DNA of 64,000 nt from assembly GCA_902788275.1 (NCBI GenBank), contig CADAJV010000001.1:1-64000 (forward strand), read 5' to 3'. Each line of letters begins with the position of its first letter. Position 1 is the first letter of the stretch. The notes below the pieces were generated by a model. That model worked only from the letters and a program-made list of their open reading frames with translations. It did no database searches and was not told where the DNA came from. The DNA comes from an uncultured Bacteroidales bacterium. GTDB taxonomy: Bacteria > Bacteroidota > Bacteroidia > Bacteroidales > Bacteroidaceae. A program made the translations under genes and the position numbers. Of this stretch, positions 34,624-42,895 are shown in pieces.

Positions 34624-36451
34624 AGTTGATAGTTCTTGCGGCAAAACTGGCGGCCCTTGCCTCTGACGAGGGCGACAGCTTGCCGTTGATATACTGTTCC
34701 ATAATGAGCGAGCCGATGGGCACGCCGTAGGTTGCGCCGAAGCCGCCGTTCTCCACATAGACCGACACGGCAATCTTGGGGTCATTCATCGGGGCAAAGC
34801 CCATGAAGATGGAGTGGTCGCGTCCGTGGTTCTGGGCCGTGCCCGTCTTGCCGCATACTTCTATGCCGGGTATGGCTCCCGAGCGGCATGTGCCACCCGT
34901 CACGGCAGCCCTCATGCCCTCGGCCACGAGGTCATAGTAGTGCTTGTCCACCTTGGTGTAGTGGCGCTTGGTGTAGGTGCTGTCGAGCTTGCGTCCCTCC
35001 ACTCTGCGCACCACGTGAGGTGTGTAGTAGTAGCCGCGGTTGGCGATGGTTGCGCCCAGGTTGGCTATCTGTAGCGGGGTGAGTAGCACCTCACCCTGGC
35101 CGATGGCATCGCTGATGATGGTCTGGCCGGTCCAGCCGCCTTTGCCGTACCATTTATTATAATATTCCACGTTGGGAATGAAGCCGCGCTTCTCGCCTGG
35201 CAGGTCGATGCCCAGCCGGTAGCCGAAGCCCATCGACACCATGTAGTCCTTCCACGTGGTGAAGGCCTCTTCGTAGGACTTATAGTGGCGCTTGGAAATC
35301 ATGTGGAAGAATCCCCAGCAGAAGTAACCGTTGCAGGAGGTCTGGATGGCAAACTTCAGCTGCGCCGGCGAGCTGTGGCCGTGGCATCCCACGCGTAGGC
35401 CGGCATTGATATAGCCGCGGTGGCATGGGTAGGCCGTCTGTGGGGTGATGATGCCCTCCTGCAGGAAGGTGAGAGCCTGCGAAGTTTTAAACGTGGAGCC
35501 CGGTGGGTATTGGCCCATGATGGCTCGGTTATATAGTGGCTTGTATGGGTCGGCGGCCAGGCGCAGGTAGTTCTTGCCGCGGTCCGGGCCTATCAGCTGG
35601 TGGGGGTCATAGGAGGGCGACGACACCAGGCACAGCACCTCGCCGGTGCTGGGTTCGATAGCCACTATGGTGCCTATCTTGCCGTGGAGCAGGCGCTCGC
35701 CCAGGGCCTGCAGGTCTTGGTCGATGCCCAGGTACAGGTTGCTGCCAGGCACGGCGTCCTCATCAAAACGGCCGCCCTGGTAAGCGCCCTTGATGCGGCC
35801 CTTGACGTCGCGCAGCAGTATCTGCACGCCCTTCTTGCCACGCAAGTCCTTCTCGTAGGAGTTCTCTATGCCAAGCTTGCCAATGAAGTCGCCTTGGCGG
35901 TAGTAGGCATCGGAGTCTATATCGGCCTGGTTGACCTCGCCCACATCGCCCAGTACATGGGCTCCCACGGTGGTGGAATAGCGGCGTACGGTGCGCAGCT
36001 CTGGGTAGAAGCCACGAAATTTGTAGAGCTTCTCCTGAAAGACGGCAAACTGCTCGGGAGTAATCTGGGCGTAGAAAAGCTGGGGCGTGTAACGTGAGTA
36101 GCCGGGGTTGAGGGTGCGGTCCTTAATCTTCGCCATGCGGCGTATGTACTCTTCCTTACTGATGCCTATGGTCTGGCAGAAGTCCAGAGTGTCCACGCCT
36201 TGCTGCTCGTCCATGATGACCATGATATTGTAGGCCGACTCATTATATACCATCAGCGTACTGTCGCGATCGTAGATAAGGCCGCGGGCGGGGTACTGAA
36301 TCTTGCGAAAGAAAGCGTTGGAGTCGGCACTGGCCTTGTAGTCATCGCTAAACACCTGAAGGCTCAGCAGACGCGCAATATACACCAGGATGATGACCAC
36401 CGCCATCAATCCTATGGTATATTTACGTTTCTCAAGGTCAAAGTTTCGCAT
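34604..36451 (-). CDS. mrdA: Penicillin-binding protein 2
   Basis: This encodes 615 residues with one N-terminal membrane anchor (YTIGLMAVVIILVYIARLL), a dimerisation/pedestal domain (about 55-230) and a transpeptidase domain. Active-site motifs are intact: PPGSTFK (Ser319), SCN of TSCNGYF, and KTGTAQN. It cross-links peptidoglycan during elongation, paired with RodA encoded next. The operon is mreB-mreC-mreD-mrdA-rodA. Confidence 0.95.
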   Translation of the reverse strand: MRNFDLEKRKYTIGLMAVVIILVYIARLLSLQVFSDDYKASADSNAFFRKIQYPARGLIYDRDSTLMVYNESAYNIMVIMDEQQGVDTLDFCQTIGISKEEYIRRMAKIKDRTLNPGYSRYTPQLFYAQITPEQFAVFQEKLYKFRGFYPELRTVRRYSTTVGAHVLGDVGEVNQADIDSDAYYRQGDFIGKLGIENSYEKDLRGKKGVQILLRDVKGRIKGAYQGGRFDEDAVPGSNLYLGIDQDLQALGERLLHGKIGTIVAIEPSTGEVLCLVSSPSYDPHQLIGPDRGKNYLRLAADPYKPLYNRAIMGQYPPGSTFKTSQALTFLQEGIITPQTAYPCHRGYINAGLRVGCHGHSSPAQLKFAIQTSCNGYFCWGFFHMISKRHYKSYEEAFTTWKDYMVSMGFGYRLGIDLPGEKRGFIPNVEYYNKWYGKGGWTGQTIISDAIGQGEVLLTPLQIANLGATIANRGYYYTPHVVRRVEGRKLDSTYTKRHYTKVDKHYYDLVAEGMRAAVTGGTCRSGAIPGIEVCGKTGTAQNHGRDHSIFMGFAPMNDPKIAVSVYVENGGFGATYGVPIGSLIMEQYINGKLSPSSEARAASFAARTINYGTGTR

Positions 36452-36539
36452 AGAGGTCTAATATACTTGTAACGATTACAACTATTTTAAACTAGTGCGC
36501 CTAGTCTAACTAGTTGTCTAAAAACCCGGCTGTCAACAG

Positions 36540-37049
36540 TTAATTTTTGCTGCGTATGCTGTCGATAAACCAGATAATCAGCAGTGAGAACAGCGTGCTG
36601 CCAAGGATGTTGATCAGCGTGTCTGCCACGCTGAAGAAGGAGAATGTTTCCAGCAGGTAGAACACCGTGCACTGCAGTAGTATGCCAAAGAAGGCATATC
36701 TTATAAAGGGGAACATGCCCAGCTTGGCAATCGACGGCATTGTCTCGTCCTCCTTGTCGTCCTCCTTGTCCACACCACCAAAGAGAGTCAGCAGCTTGGG
36801 CTGCACCAGGCCTATGAGGGTAAGGGTGGCGGCCATCATGCCCGGAGTGTTGGCAAACATGTCCTGCACCAGACCGATGGCAAAGCCCCACAGCAGCAGG
36901 GCCCATCGCGCCGTACTCAGCGGCATAATCAGCAGGAAATAGATGCAAATCATGGGCGTGGCATAGCCGCAGATATGCACATGATTGAATATCAGCACCT
37001 GCAAGGCCAGTAGCACAATCAGCAGTCCTATAGTCCTTATGTTAATCAT
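36540..37049 (-). CDS. mreD: Rod shape-determining protein MreD
   Basis: This encodes 169 residues with about five hydrophobic helices and a short charged loop (DKEDDKEDETMP) in the middle. MreD is a weakly conserved membrane partner of MreC and RodA; the assignment rests on size, topology and position between mreC and mrdA. Confidence 0.85.
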   Translation of the reverse strand: MINIRTIGLLIVLLALQVLIFNHVHICGYATPMICIYFLLIMPLSTARWALLLWGFAIGLVQDMFANTPGMMAATLTLIGLVQPKLLTLFGGVDKEDDKEDETMPSIAKLGMFPFIRYAFFGILLQCTVFYLLETFSFFSVADTLINILGSTLFSLLIIWFIDSIRSKN

Positions 37050-37067
37050 TGCTGCGAGGTTATAGCG

Positions 37068-37931
37068 TCAGTTGGCAGGTTTGCTTATTGTCGAGTCGCT
37101 CTGTTCCATCAGTTCCAGAATGTCCTGCTTGTGCAGGTTCTCAAAGACCGTTACGTCGCGCAGGTTGCCGAAGTTGGTGCCCAGGTTGACCACCAGTTGC
37201 ATCGACAGTCCGTCAGGGGCCGGCTTCACGTCACGCACCTTGCCCACAAAGAGTCCCGGGGGAAACACTGTGGAGTATCCGCTCGTCTCAATGGCATCAC
37301 CGTGCTTGGCTCTGGCATATTGAGGCACGCCCATCAGGTTGGCGTAGTAAATGCTGCCGCCTTCCCAGGTGAGTGAGCCGTAGTAGCCCGTGCGGCGTAT
37401 GCGGCAGCTGATGCGCGAGTTGCGGTTGATGAGGGGCAGCACCATCGAGTGGTGCCGATTGACCATGCTGACAATGCCGACCACGCCGCCGCCGCCCACA
37501 ACGCCCATCTCGGGCTTGATACCATCAGCGGCCCCCTTGTCAATAACAATATAGTTCTCGTTCTTCACAATAGAGGCTGACACCACCTTGGCGCTGTAGA
37601 GTCTGAATCCGCTCAGCGAGTCCAGTATGTGGCGGTCGTTGATGGTGGGCTGCACCTTGGCATCCTTCAGCTGCTCGCGCAGGCGGCTTACTTGCATCTG
37701 CAGCACGGAGTTCTGCTTCGTCAGCTTGGCGTTCACCTCGTCCAGGTGGATAAAGGCCTCAATGTCAGTGTAGATACTGTTGACCTTGGCCACGGCGCTG
37801 TTGGTCTGCGTAAACCACACACTGCCCTGGTAGCTGTTAAATCTGAACAGCAACACAAAACTGGCCACCTCCAGCAGTATGAAGATGAACCAGTAATTAT
37901 ATCTCTTGAGAAACTCGAGAAGCGCAGCCAC
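37068..37931 (-). CDS. mreC: Rod shape-determining protein MreC
   Basis: This encodes 287 residues with one N-terminal membrane helix, a periplasmic coiled coil (about 60-95) and the beta-barrel MreC core (VIDKGAADGIKPEMGVVGGG, GVVGIVSMVNRHHSMVLPLI). The start is GTG at 37931. MreC scaffolds the elongation complex. It is separated from mreB by a 110-base spacer containing a 17-bp inverted repeat. Confidence 0.92.
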   Translation of the reverse strand: MAALLEFLKRYNYWFIFILLEVASFVLLFRFNSYQGSVWFTQTNSAVAKVNSIYTDIEAFIHLDEVNAKLTKQNSVLQMQVSRLREQLKDAKVQPTINDRHILDSLSGFRLYSAKVVSASIVKNENYIVIDKGAADGIKPEMGVVGGGGVVGIVSMVNRHHSMVLPLINRNSRISCRIRRTGYYGSLTWEGGSIYYANLMGVPQYARAKHGDAIETSGYSTVFPPGLFVGKVRDVKPAPDGLSMQLVVNLGTNFGNLRDVTVFENLHKQDILELMEQSDSTISKPAN

Positions 37932-37963
37932 AGACCAAGTCTTTTACAAGACCCCTCTAATTA

Positions 37964-38024
37964 CCCCTAAAAGGGAGGACTGTGGCATCATGGAGCCTTG
38001 GGGGTAGGTCCTCCCCTTTAGGGG
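37964..38024. repeat. Inverted repeat between mreB and mreC
   Basis: Arms 37964-37980 and 38008-38024 (CCCCTAAAAGGGAGGAC and its near-complement, one mismatch) flank 27 bases. In the transcript it would form a strong hairpin between the two cistrons, which could reduce read-through or protect the mreB part of the mRNA. No T-run follows, so it is not a classic terminator. Confidence 0.75.
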
Positions 38025-38042
38025 GCAAGAGGGGATATCCTT

Positions 38043-39065
38043 TTATCTCATCAGGAATGAGAAGTGGTCAATATTCTTAAGCGCTATGCCCGTGCCGCGA
38101 GCCACGCAGTGCAGCGGGTCTTCGGCCACATGGAATTGAATGTTCAGCCTGTCAGTCAGGCGCTTGCCCAGTCCGCGCAGCAGGGCACCGCCGCCAGTAA
38201 GGTAGATACCGTTCTTTACGATATCGGCATACAGCTCTGGCGGAGTCTCCTCCAGGGCCTGAAGCACGGCAGTCTCGATGCGTGCAATCGACTTGTCGAG
38301 GCAGTGGGCAATCTCCTGATAGCATACCTGTACTTCCATGGGCAAAGCCGTAATCTTGTTGGGGCCGTGCACCACATACTCCTCAGGAGCATCCTCCGTC
38401 AGGTCTGTCAGAGCGGCGCCAACATGAATCTTGATACGCTCGGCCATACGCTCGCTGACCTTCACGTTGTGTTGGCGGCTCATATAGTCCTGGATGTTGG
38501 CGGTAAACTCGTCGCCGGCCATACGGATAGAGTTGTTTACCACGATGCCGCCCAGTGAAATGACGGCAATCTCAGTGGTACCGCCACCAATGTCAACTAC
38601 CATGTTGCCCTCCGGAGCCTCCACGTCAATGCCCACGCCCAGGGCCGAGGCCATGGGTTCAAAAATCAGAAATACATCGCGGCCTCCGGCGTGCTCAGCG
38701 GAGTCGCGCACGGCGCGCAGCTCCACCTCGGTGGCGCCGCTCGGTACACCAATCACCATCCTCAGTGACGGTGAGAAAATTCTGCTGCCGCTGCGCACCA
38801 TCTTGATAAGGCCGCGCATCATCTGCTCGCAGGCATAGAAGTCGGCTATCACGCCGTCCCTAAGCGGACGGATAACGCGTATCTTGTCGTTATGCTTCTC
38901 ATACATCAGCTTGGCCTTGCTGCCCACAGCCAGAGTCTTGTTTGACAGACGGTCAAGGGCAACTACCGACGGCTCGTCAACCACTACCTTATTGTCGTGC
39001 AGGATGATGGTGTTGGCGGTGCCGAGGTCCATTGCCAGTTCTTGTGTGAAAGAAAAGAATCCCAT
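38043..39065 (-). CDS. mreB: Rod shape-determining actin homologue MreB
   Basis: This encodes 340 residues. Actin-fold motifs: AMDLGTANTIIL (phosphate 1), VVDIGGGTTEIAVISLGGIV (phosphate 2), and GIYLTGGGALLRGL (adenosine). MreB filaments direct elongasome movement under the membrane. Length is typical. It follows the short purH gene by 51 bases. Confidence 0.96.
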   Translation of the reverse strand: MGFFSFTQELAMDLGTANTIILHDNKVVVDEPSVVALDRLSNKTLAVGSKAKLMYEKHNDKIRVIRPLRDGVIADFYACEQMMRGLIKMVRSGSRIFSPSLRMVIGVPSGATEVELRAVRDSAEHAGGRDVFLIFEPMASALGVGIDVEAPEGNMVVDIGGGTTEIAVISLGGIVVNNSIRMAGDEFTANIQDYMSRQHNVKVSERMAERIKIHVGAALTDLTEDAPEEYVVHGPNKITALPMEVQVCYQEIAHCLDKSIARIETAVLQALEETPPELYADIVKNGIYLTGGGALLRGLGKRLTDRLNIQFHVAEDPLHCVARGTGIALKNIDHFSFLMR

Positions 39066-39116
39066 GTTATTAGCGAATGTGAATGTTTAATGTGAATGTG
39101 CATACCGCAGCGGTAA

Positions 39117-39707
39117 CTAAGCAAAGTATTCGTGTATCGCTGTATCGTAGTGGCTGCTCACGCCAAAGGCTCGCTCGGCAAACTGCTTGCGCTCGGCCAG
39201 TGTGGTCTGCGCCCCGCTGCGGGCGAGGATATCGTCCAGCATCTGGTATTCGGCCTTGCTTGGAACAATTACCACGTCGTTGAAATTCTTGGCAGCAGCA
39301 CGGATGAGCGAGATGCCGCCTATGTCAATCTTCTCAATAATGTCAGCCTCGCTGGCACCGCTCTTCACCGTCTCCTCAAAGGGGTAGAGGTCCACTACCA
39401 CGAGGTCAATCTCGGGAATCTCATACTTAGCCATCTGCTCGCGGTCGCCCTCCAGCTCGCGGCGACCCAGGATGCCGCCAAACACCTTGGGGTGAAGTGT
39501 CTTGACCCTGCCGCCCAGTATGGAGGGATAGCTGGTCAGATCCTCCACCTTGTCGCACTTATATCCCAGGCTTTCAATGAAACTCTGTGTGCCGCCAGTG
39601 GAGAGCAGCTTTACACCCTCGGCATCCAGTTTCTGCAGGATGCTCTCAAGCCCATCTTTGTGATAGACGGAGATGAGCGCCGTCTTGATTTTCTTTGTGT
39701 CTGCCAT
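39117..39707 (-). CDS. purH: Stand-alone IMP cyclohydrolase (PurH N-domain)
   Basis: This encodes 196 residues matching only the IMP cyclohydrolase half of PurH: KTALISVYHKDGLESIL, STGGTQSFI, ILGGRVKTLHPKVFGGIL, DLVVVDLYPFEETV, IDIGGISLIRAAAKNF. It ends cleanly at AFGVSSHYDTAIHEYFA, where the AICAR transformylase domain of the usual approximately 510-residue protein would begin. The sequence behind is spacer and then mreB, so this is a complete short protein or one half of a split enzyme; the other activity is not in this window. The closing step to IMP should be intact. Confidence 0.9.
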   Translation of the reverse strand: MADTKKIKTALISVYHKDGLESILQKLDAEGVKLLSTGGTQSFIESLGYKCDKVEDLTSYPSILGGRVKTLHPKVFGGILGRRELEGDREQMAKYEIPEIDLVVVDLYPFEETVKSGASEADIIEKIDIGGISLIRAAAKNFNDVVIVPSKAEYQMLDDILARSGAQTTLAERKQFAERAFGVSSHYDTAIHEYFA

Positions 39708-39824
39708 ATGTTCGTTTGTTTTTTAGTTGTCGTAATCGCTATCGTGATTGCTGGTTATTGTCTGGATGTTATCTCTTTTTTACCAATATCGGCAAACCGC
39801 CAGTTGGGGTCTTCATAAGAGCGG

Positions 39825-39832
39825 CAAAGTTA
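39825..39832 (-). promoter_or_regulatory. -7 box of the purH-mre operon
   Basis: TAACTTTG on the minus strand lies 118 bases upstream of the purH start; a TTG at 39855-39857 is 22 bases away, a little long. The spacer 39708-40102 otherwise holds only the terminator at 40027-40066. Confidence 0.5.
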
Positions 39833-40026
39833 CGATATTTTTCTGTATTAAAAGCAACATCTGTTCCTACTTTTTACAAAAATATTGCAAGAAGGGTGCA
39901 AAAACTCAAGAAAATCATGAGATTTGGAATTTAAGCCGAGGTCTGAATACGCCCCATCATCACCTATGGCCTCGTGGCCAGTTCCGTGTGTGGGAAAAGG
40001 CTGGGAGGTAAAGATGACATAAAGAA

Positions 40027-40066
40027 ACACAGAAGCACATGTTTTTATTGCTGTGTGCTTCTGTGT
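40027..40066 (-). terminator. Rho-independent terminator
   Basis: The stem ACACAGAAGCACA/TGTGCTTCTGTGT (13 bp; 40027-40039 with 40054-40066) is followed on the minus strand by TTCTTT. It ends the DUF6057/PD40/nudC/M6-protease operon. Confidence 0.85.
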
Positions 40067-40102
40067 CTTCTGAAAGAAGCGATAAGAAAAGCAGATTACT
40101 AC

Positions 40103-42139
40103 TTAGTCTATGATAATGTTATAGACTGCCACAACGTCGGCAGAGTTAACCTGCCCGTTCTGATCTACATCGGCATCCTCTGGGTCTATCTTACTCTCCT
40201 GTCCGCTGATGATGTAGGAGTAGATGGCTACCACATCGGCAGTGTTGACAGAGTGGTCGCGGTTGACATCGCCGCGTGCTATGACGTCAGGCACGGTGGC
40301 GCTGATTACGGCCTGGGGCGAGGAGAGCCAGTCGTCGGCCTCTGCCACGATGGCCAGAGTGTAGGAGTTTGTGGGCTGCAGGCCGGGGTAGGAGAAAGTG
40401 ATGGCAGTGCTACCCGATGAGCCCTCTGCAGCGATGGTGTCGGTGCGCACCGTCTGGTTGTCCTTGGTAAGGGCGAGCACGTAGCGTTCGGCATTCTCTA
40501 CCGGTTTAAAAGTGGCTGTGAGTGAGAAATCCTCTGTCCCCGGAGCGAGCTTGAGGCCGCGGATGGAGCCGAGCTGGCCGGAGCACTGATAGTAGAAGAC
40601 TATGTTGTTGAGGCCGTCGCGGTGGATATTGTTCATACGGATGCCCATATAGCGGCCCACGTATGCAGTATCGCAGGGGGTGGTGGTGCTGTTTAAGGTC
40701 ATATTGTTGGTGCGGCCTGGCCACAGGTCGCCCTTATATGTGCTGGCCTTGTCCGAGATGGGGGTGAGCACTCCGTCAGCGGGTATGATGGTCATGCGCT
40801 GGTGGTAGCGGTTGTTATTGATGCTTTTGTTGGTCCAGGCGTTGCGGTTGTAGTCAACATGCGTTATGAGCATACCTTCGCCGTAGAGAGGGAGAAACCA
40901 GTCAGACTTCTCGCGGTTCTCGAGCAGATAGTACTCGTTGCCGCTTTTGTCGGCGGGGTTGGGGATGCGGTAGGCACGCACGGTGGAGTCGGTGTGCAGT
41001 GGTGGGAGAGTGACGAGTTGTTTCTCGTTGCGGAGGGTGTCAATCTTCATCCATCCTAAGAACTCGCGCTCATAGACGGTGTAGCCCACGGGTGTGCGAC
41101 CGAGGTTGTTAAACTGGCCGTAGTCCATGAGGTCCCAGGCGTCCATACCGAAGATGCCAGTGGCATTGTTGGAGTTATAGAAGTCAGGGAGGCCGAGGGC
41201 ATGGCTGAACTCATGGCAAAAGGTGCCGATGCCGTCAAACTGCTCGCCTGCTCCGTAGTCAGCCAGCTCATCCATCACGAATCCAGCCTTAAACTTGAGG
41301 CCAGACCGTTTGCCTGTATGTGAGATGCTCCAGTAATAGGCGGCCCATATCTCGTCAGCGTTGCCACTGACCTGCTCGCCATGGCCGGGGTAGATGACGG
41401 TGACCATTATCTCGCCCTTAGAATTCTTGTAGGGCGAGAAATCGATGCCGTGGGCCTCGGCAGAGTCAACGGCCTCAGCTATGAAGCCGGTGGCATTCTT
41501 ATCATCACCGCCAGAGTTGGCGCCGTAGTCGGCACGGCGCTTGCTGACCTTAACCTTGCCAAGCACGTCGAAACGGGGACGAAACTGACCGTCGCTCTGC
41601 GCCATGAAATAGTCGCGCACACTGCCAGCGCCGCCCTCATCGGTATAGTTGACACCATTGAGGTGGCTGTCGAAGCGAGCAATATTGCTCTCGGGTTTGA
41701 AGGCCACGTCGGTAAACTCGGCCAGAATGACGGGCACCTTGACATCACCCTTGCTGGCCACGCTGGCCAGCTTGATGTCGCCCACGCCGTAGCGGGCCTT
41801 ATGACGCATGTTGAGGGTGGTGAAGAACTGTTCCGTGATGCGTTGCGCCATTCGTTGCTCTATGGGTGTGCGCACTGCGGCCTCATGGGCCAGCAGGCTG
41901 CCGGCGCTGACATTGCCCTCATCATCAAAGGTGGCATAGCAGTAGTCACTTTGGGCATTGGGGAAGACAACCATGCCGTCGTCGGTGAGGTAGTATAGGA
42001 CATGGTCGGCACCTGTGCGGGTGACGCTGAGCCGGCTGCCGTCTGACTGCACCACGGTCTTTTTTACCCTGAATACGGGGCTGGCCGGCATGGTCAGGAC
42101 CAGCAGAACGGCAAAGGCTAATGTCATCAATCGTTTCAT
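40103..42139 (-). CDS. Secreted M6-family metalloprotease with dockerin repeat
   Basis: This encodes 678 residues with a signal peptide (about 1-20). The metalloprotease motif HEFSHALGLPD (His309, Glu310, His313) is that of the immune inhibitor A/M6 family. An Fn3-like stretch follows (about 540-610), then two dockerin-type calcium motifs at the end (GDVNRDHSVNTADVVAIYSY; DVDQNGQVNSADVVAVYNII). Secreted zinc protease is the likely function. Dockerins bind cohesins in cellulosomes, but in Bacteroidales dockerin-like tails occur without cellulosomes. It is the last gene of a four-gene operon, 18 bases after nudC. Confidence 0.9.
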   Translation of the reverse strand: MKRLMTLAFAVLLVLTMPASPVFRVKKTVVQSDGSRLSVTRTGADHVLYYLTDDGMVVFPNAQSDYCYATFDDEGNVSAGSLLAHEAAVRTPIEQRMAQRITEQFFTTLNMRHKARYGVGDIKLASVASKGDVKVPVILAEFTDVAFKPESNIARFDSHLNGVNYTDEGGAGSVRDYFMAQSDGQFRPRFDVLGKVKVSKRRADYGANSGGDDKNATGFIAEAVDSAEAHGIDFSPYKNSKGEIMVTVIYPGHGEQVSGNADEIWAAYYWSISHTGKRSGLKFKAGFVMDELADYGAGEQFDGIGTFCHEFSHALGLPDFYNSNNATGIFGMDAWDLMDYGQFNNLGRTPVGYTVYEREFLGWMKIDTLRNEKQLVTLPPLHTDSTVRAYRIPNPADKSGNEYYLLENREKSDWFLPLYGEGMLITHVDYNRNAWTNKSINNNRYHQRMTIIPADGVLTPISDKASTYKGDLWPGRTNNMTLNSTTTPCDTAYVGRYMGIRMNNIHRDGLNNIVFYYQCSGQLGSIRGLKLAPGTEDFSLTATFKPVENAERYVLALTKDNQTVRTDTIAAEGSSGSTAITFSYPGLQPTNSYTLAIVAEADDWLSSPQAVISATVPDVIARGDVNRDHSVNTADVVAIYSYIISGQESKIDPEDADVDQNGQVNSADVVAVYNIIID

Positions 42140-42157
42140 AGTAGTAGTTATGTAGTT

Positions 42158-42895
42158 TTATTGATTATCAGAAGTCATCTCTTTTATATAGTTGTCAATC
42201 AGTTTGCGGGCCATACTGAGCGGCTTGGGTATGAGGGGCATATTATGGATATTAAACCATCCTCCGGCAGCCAATTCATCGTCCTGCAGGCGCAACTGGC
42301 CGCTCTTATAGCGTGCGGTGAAGCCTATCATCAGGCCCTGTGGGTAGGGCCACGGCTGACTGCCGAAGTAGCGGATGTTGTCCACCTCCAGCTGAGTCTC
42401 CTCCTTAATCTCGCGGCGCACACACTCCTCCAGGCTCTCGCCGAACTCCACAAAGCCTGCCACCAGTCCGTAGTAGTTGCCCCTGAAGGTGCGGCTTCTC
42501 ACCAGCAGTATCTTGTCATCACGGTGGATGAGCACTATGATGGCTGGAGATAACTGCGGCCATAGCTCGGTTTCGCACTGCGGGCACCATTTGCTTATCT
42601 CTGTGCGCGGCTCCAACTCTGCGCCGCATCGGCCGCAGTAGCGGTGATGGGCATTCCAGTAGAGCAACTCGGCGGCCTTGCCAGCCCGCAGATAGTCGGT
42701 AAGCGGCAGCAGGTCATAGCTAGCTCTGAGCTCCACGGGGTGCAACTCCTTGCTGCCCTGGCTGTTGGCTGCTGCACACCTGATGCCGTCATCCAGAGAG
42801 AAAATCACCGCGCCATCGCATGGCTGGGCCATCTCGGGCACCTTGTTGTCAGCAGTGAGTAGCAACTGCCTGTCTATGAACAAATAATGTTGCAT
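42158..42895 (-). CDS. nudC: NAD+ diphosphatase (Nudix) NudC
   Basis: This encodes 245 residues from ATG 42895 (TGATG overlap with the preceding stop; a GTG one codon earlier is possible). A zinc ribbon (CGRCGAEL, CPQC), the Nudix box (GFVEFGESLEECVRREIKEE) and the NudC-specific SQPWPYPQGLMIGF motif are all present. It hydrolyses NAD(H) to NMN and AMP and removes NAD caps from RNA. Confidence 0.93.
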   Translation of the reverse strand: MQHYLFIDRQLLLTADNKVPEMAQPCDGAVIFSLDDGIRCAAANSQGSKELHPVELRASYDLLPLTDYLRAGKAAELLYWNAHHRYCGRCGAELEPRTEISKWCPQCETELWPQLSPAIIVLIHRDDKILLVRSRTFRGNYYGLVAGFVEFGESLEECVRREIKEETQLEVDNIRYFGSQPWPYPQGLMIGFTARYKSGQLRLQDDELAAGGWFNIHNMPLIPKPLSMARKLIDNYIKEMTSDNQ

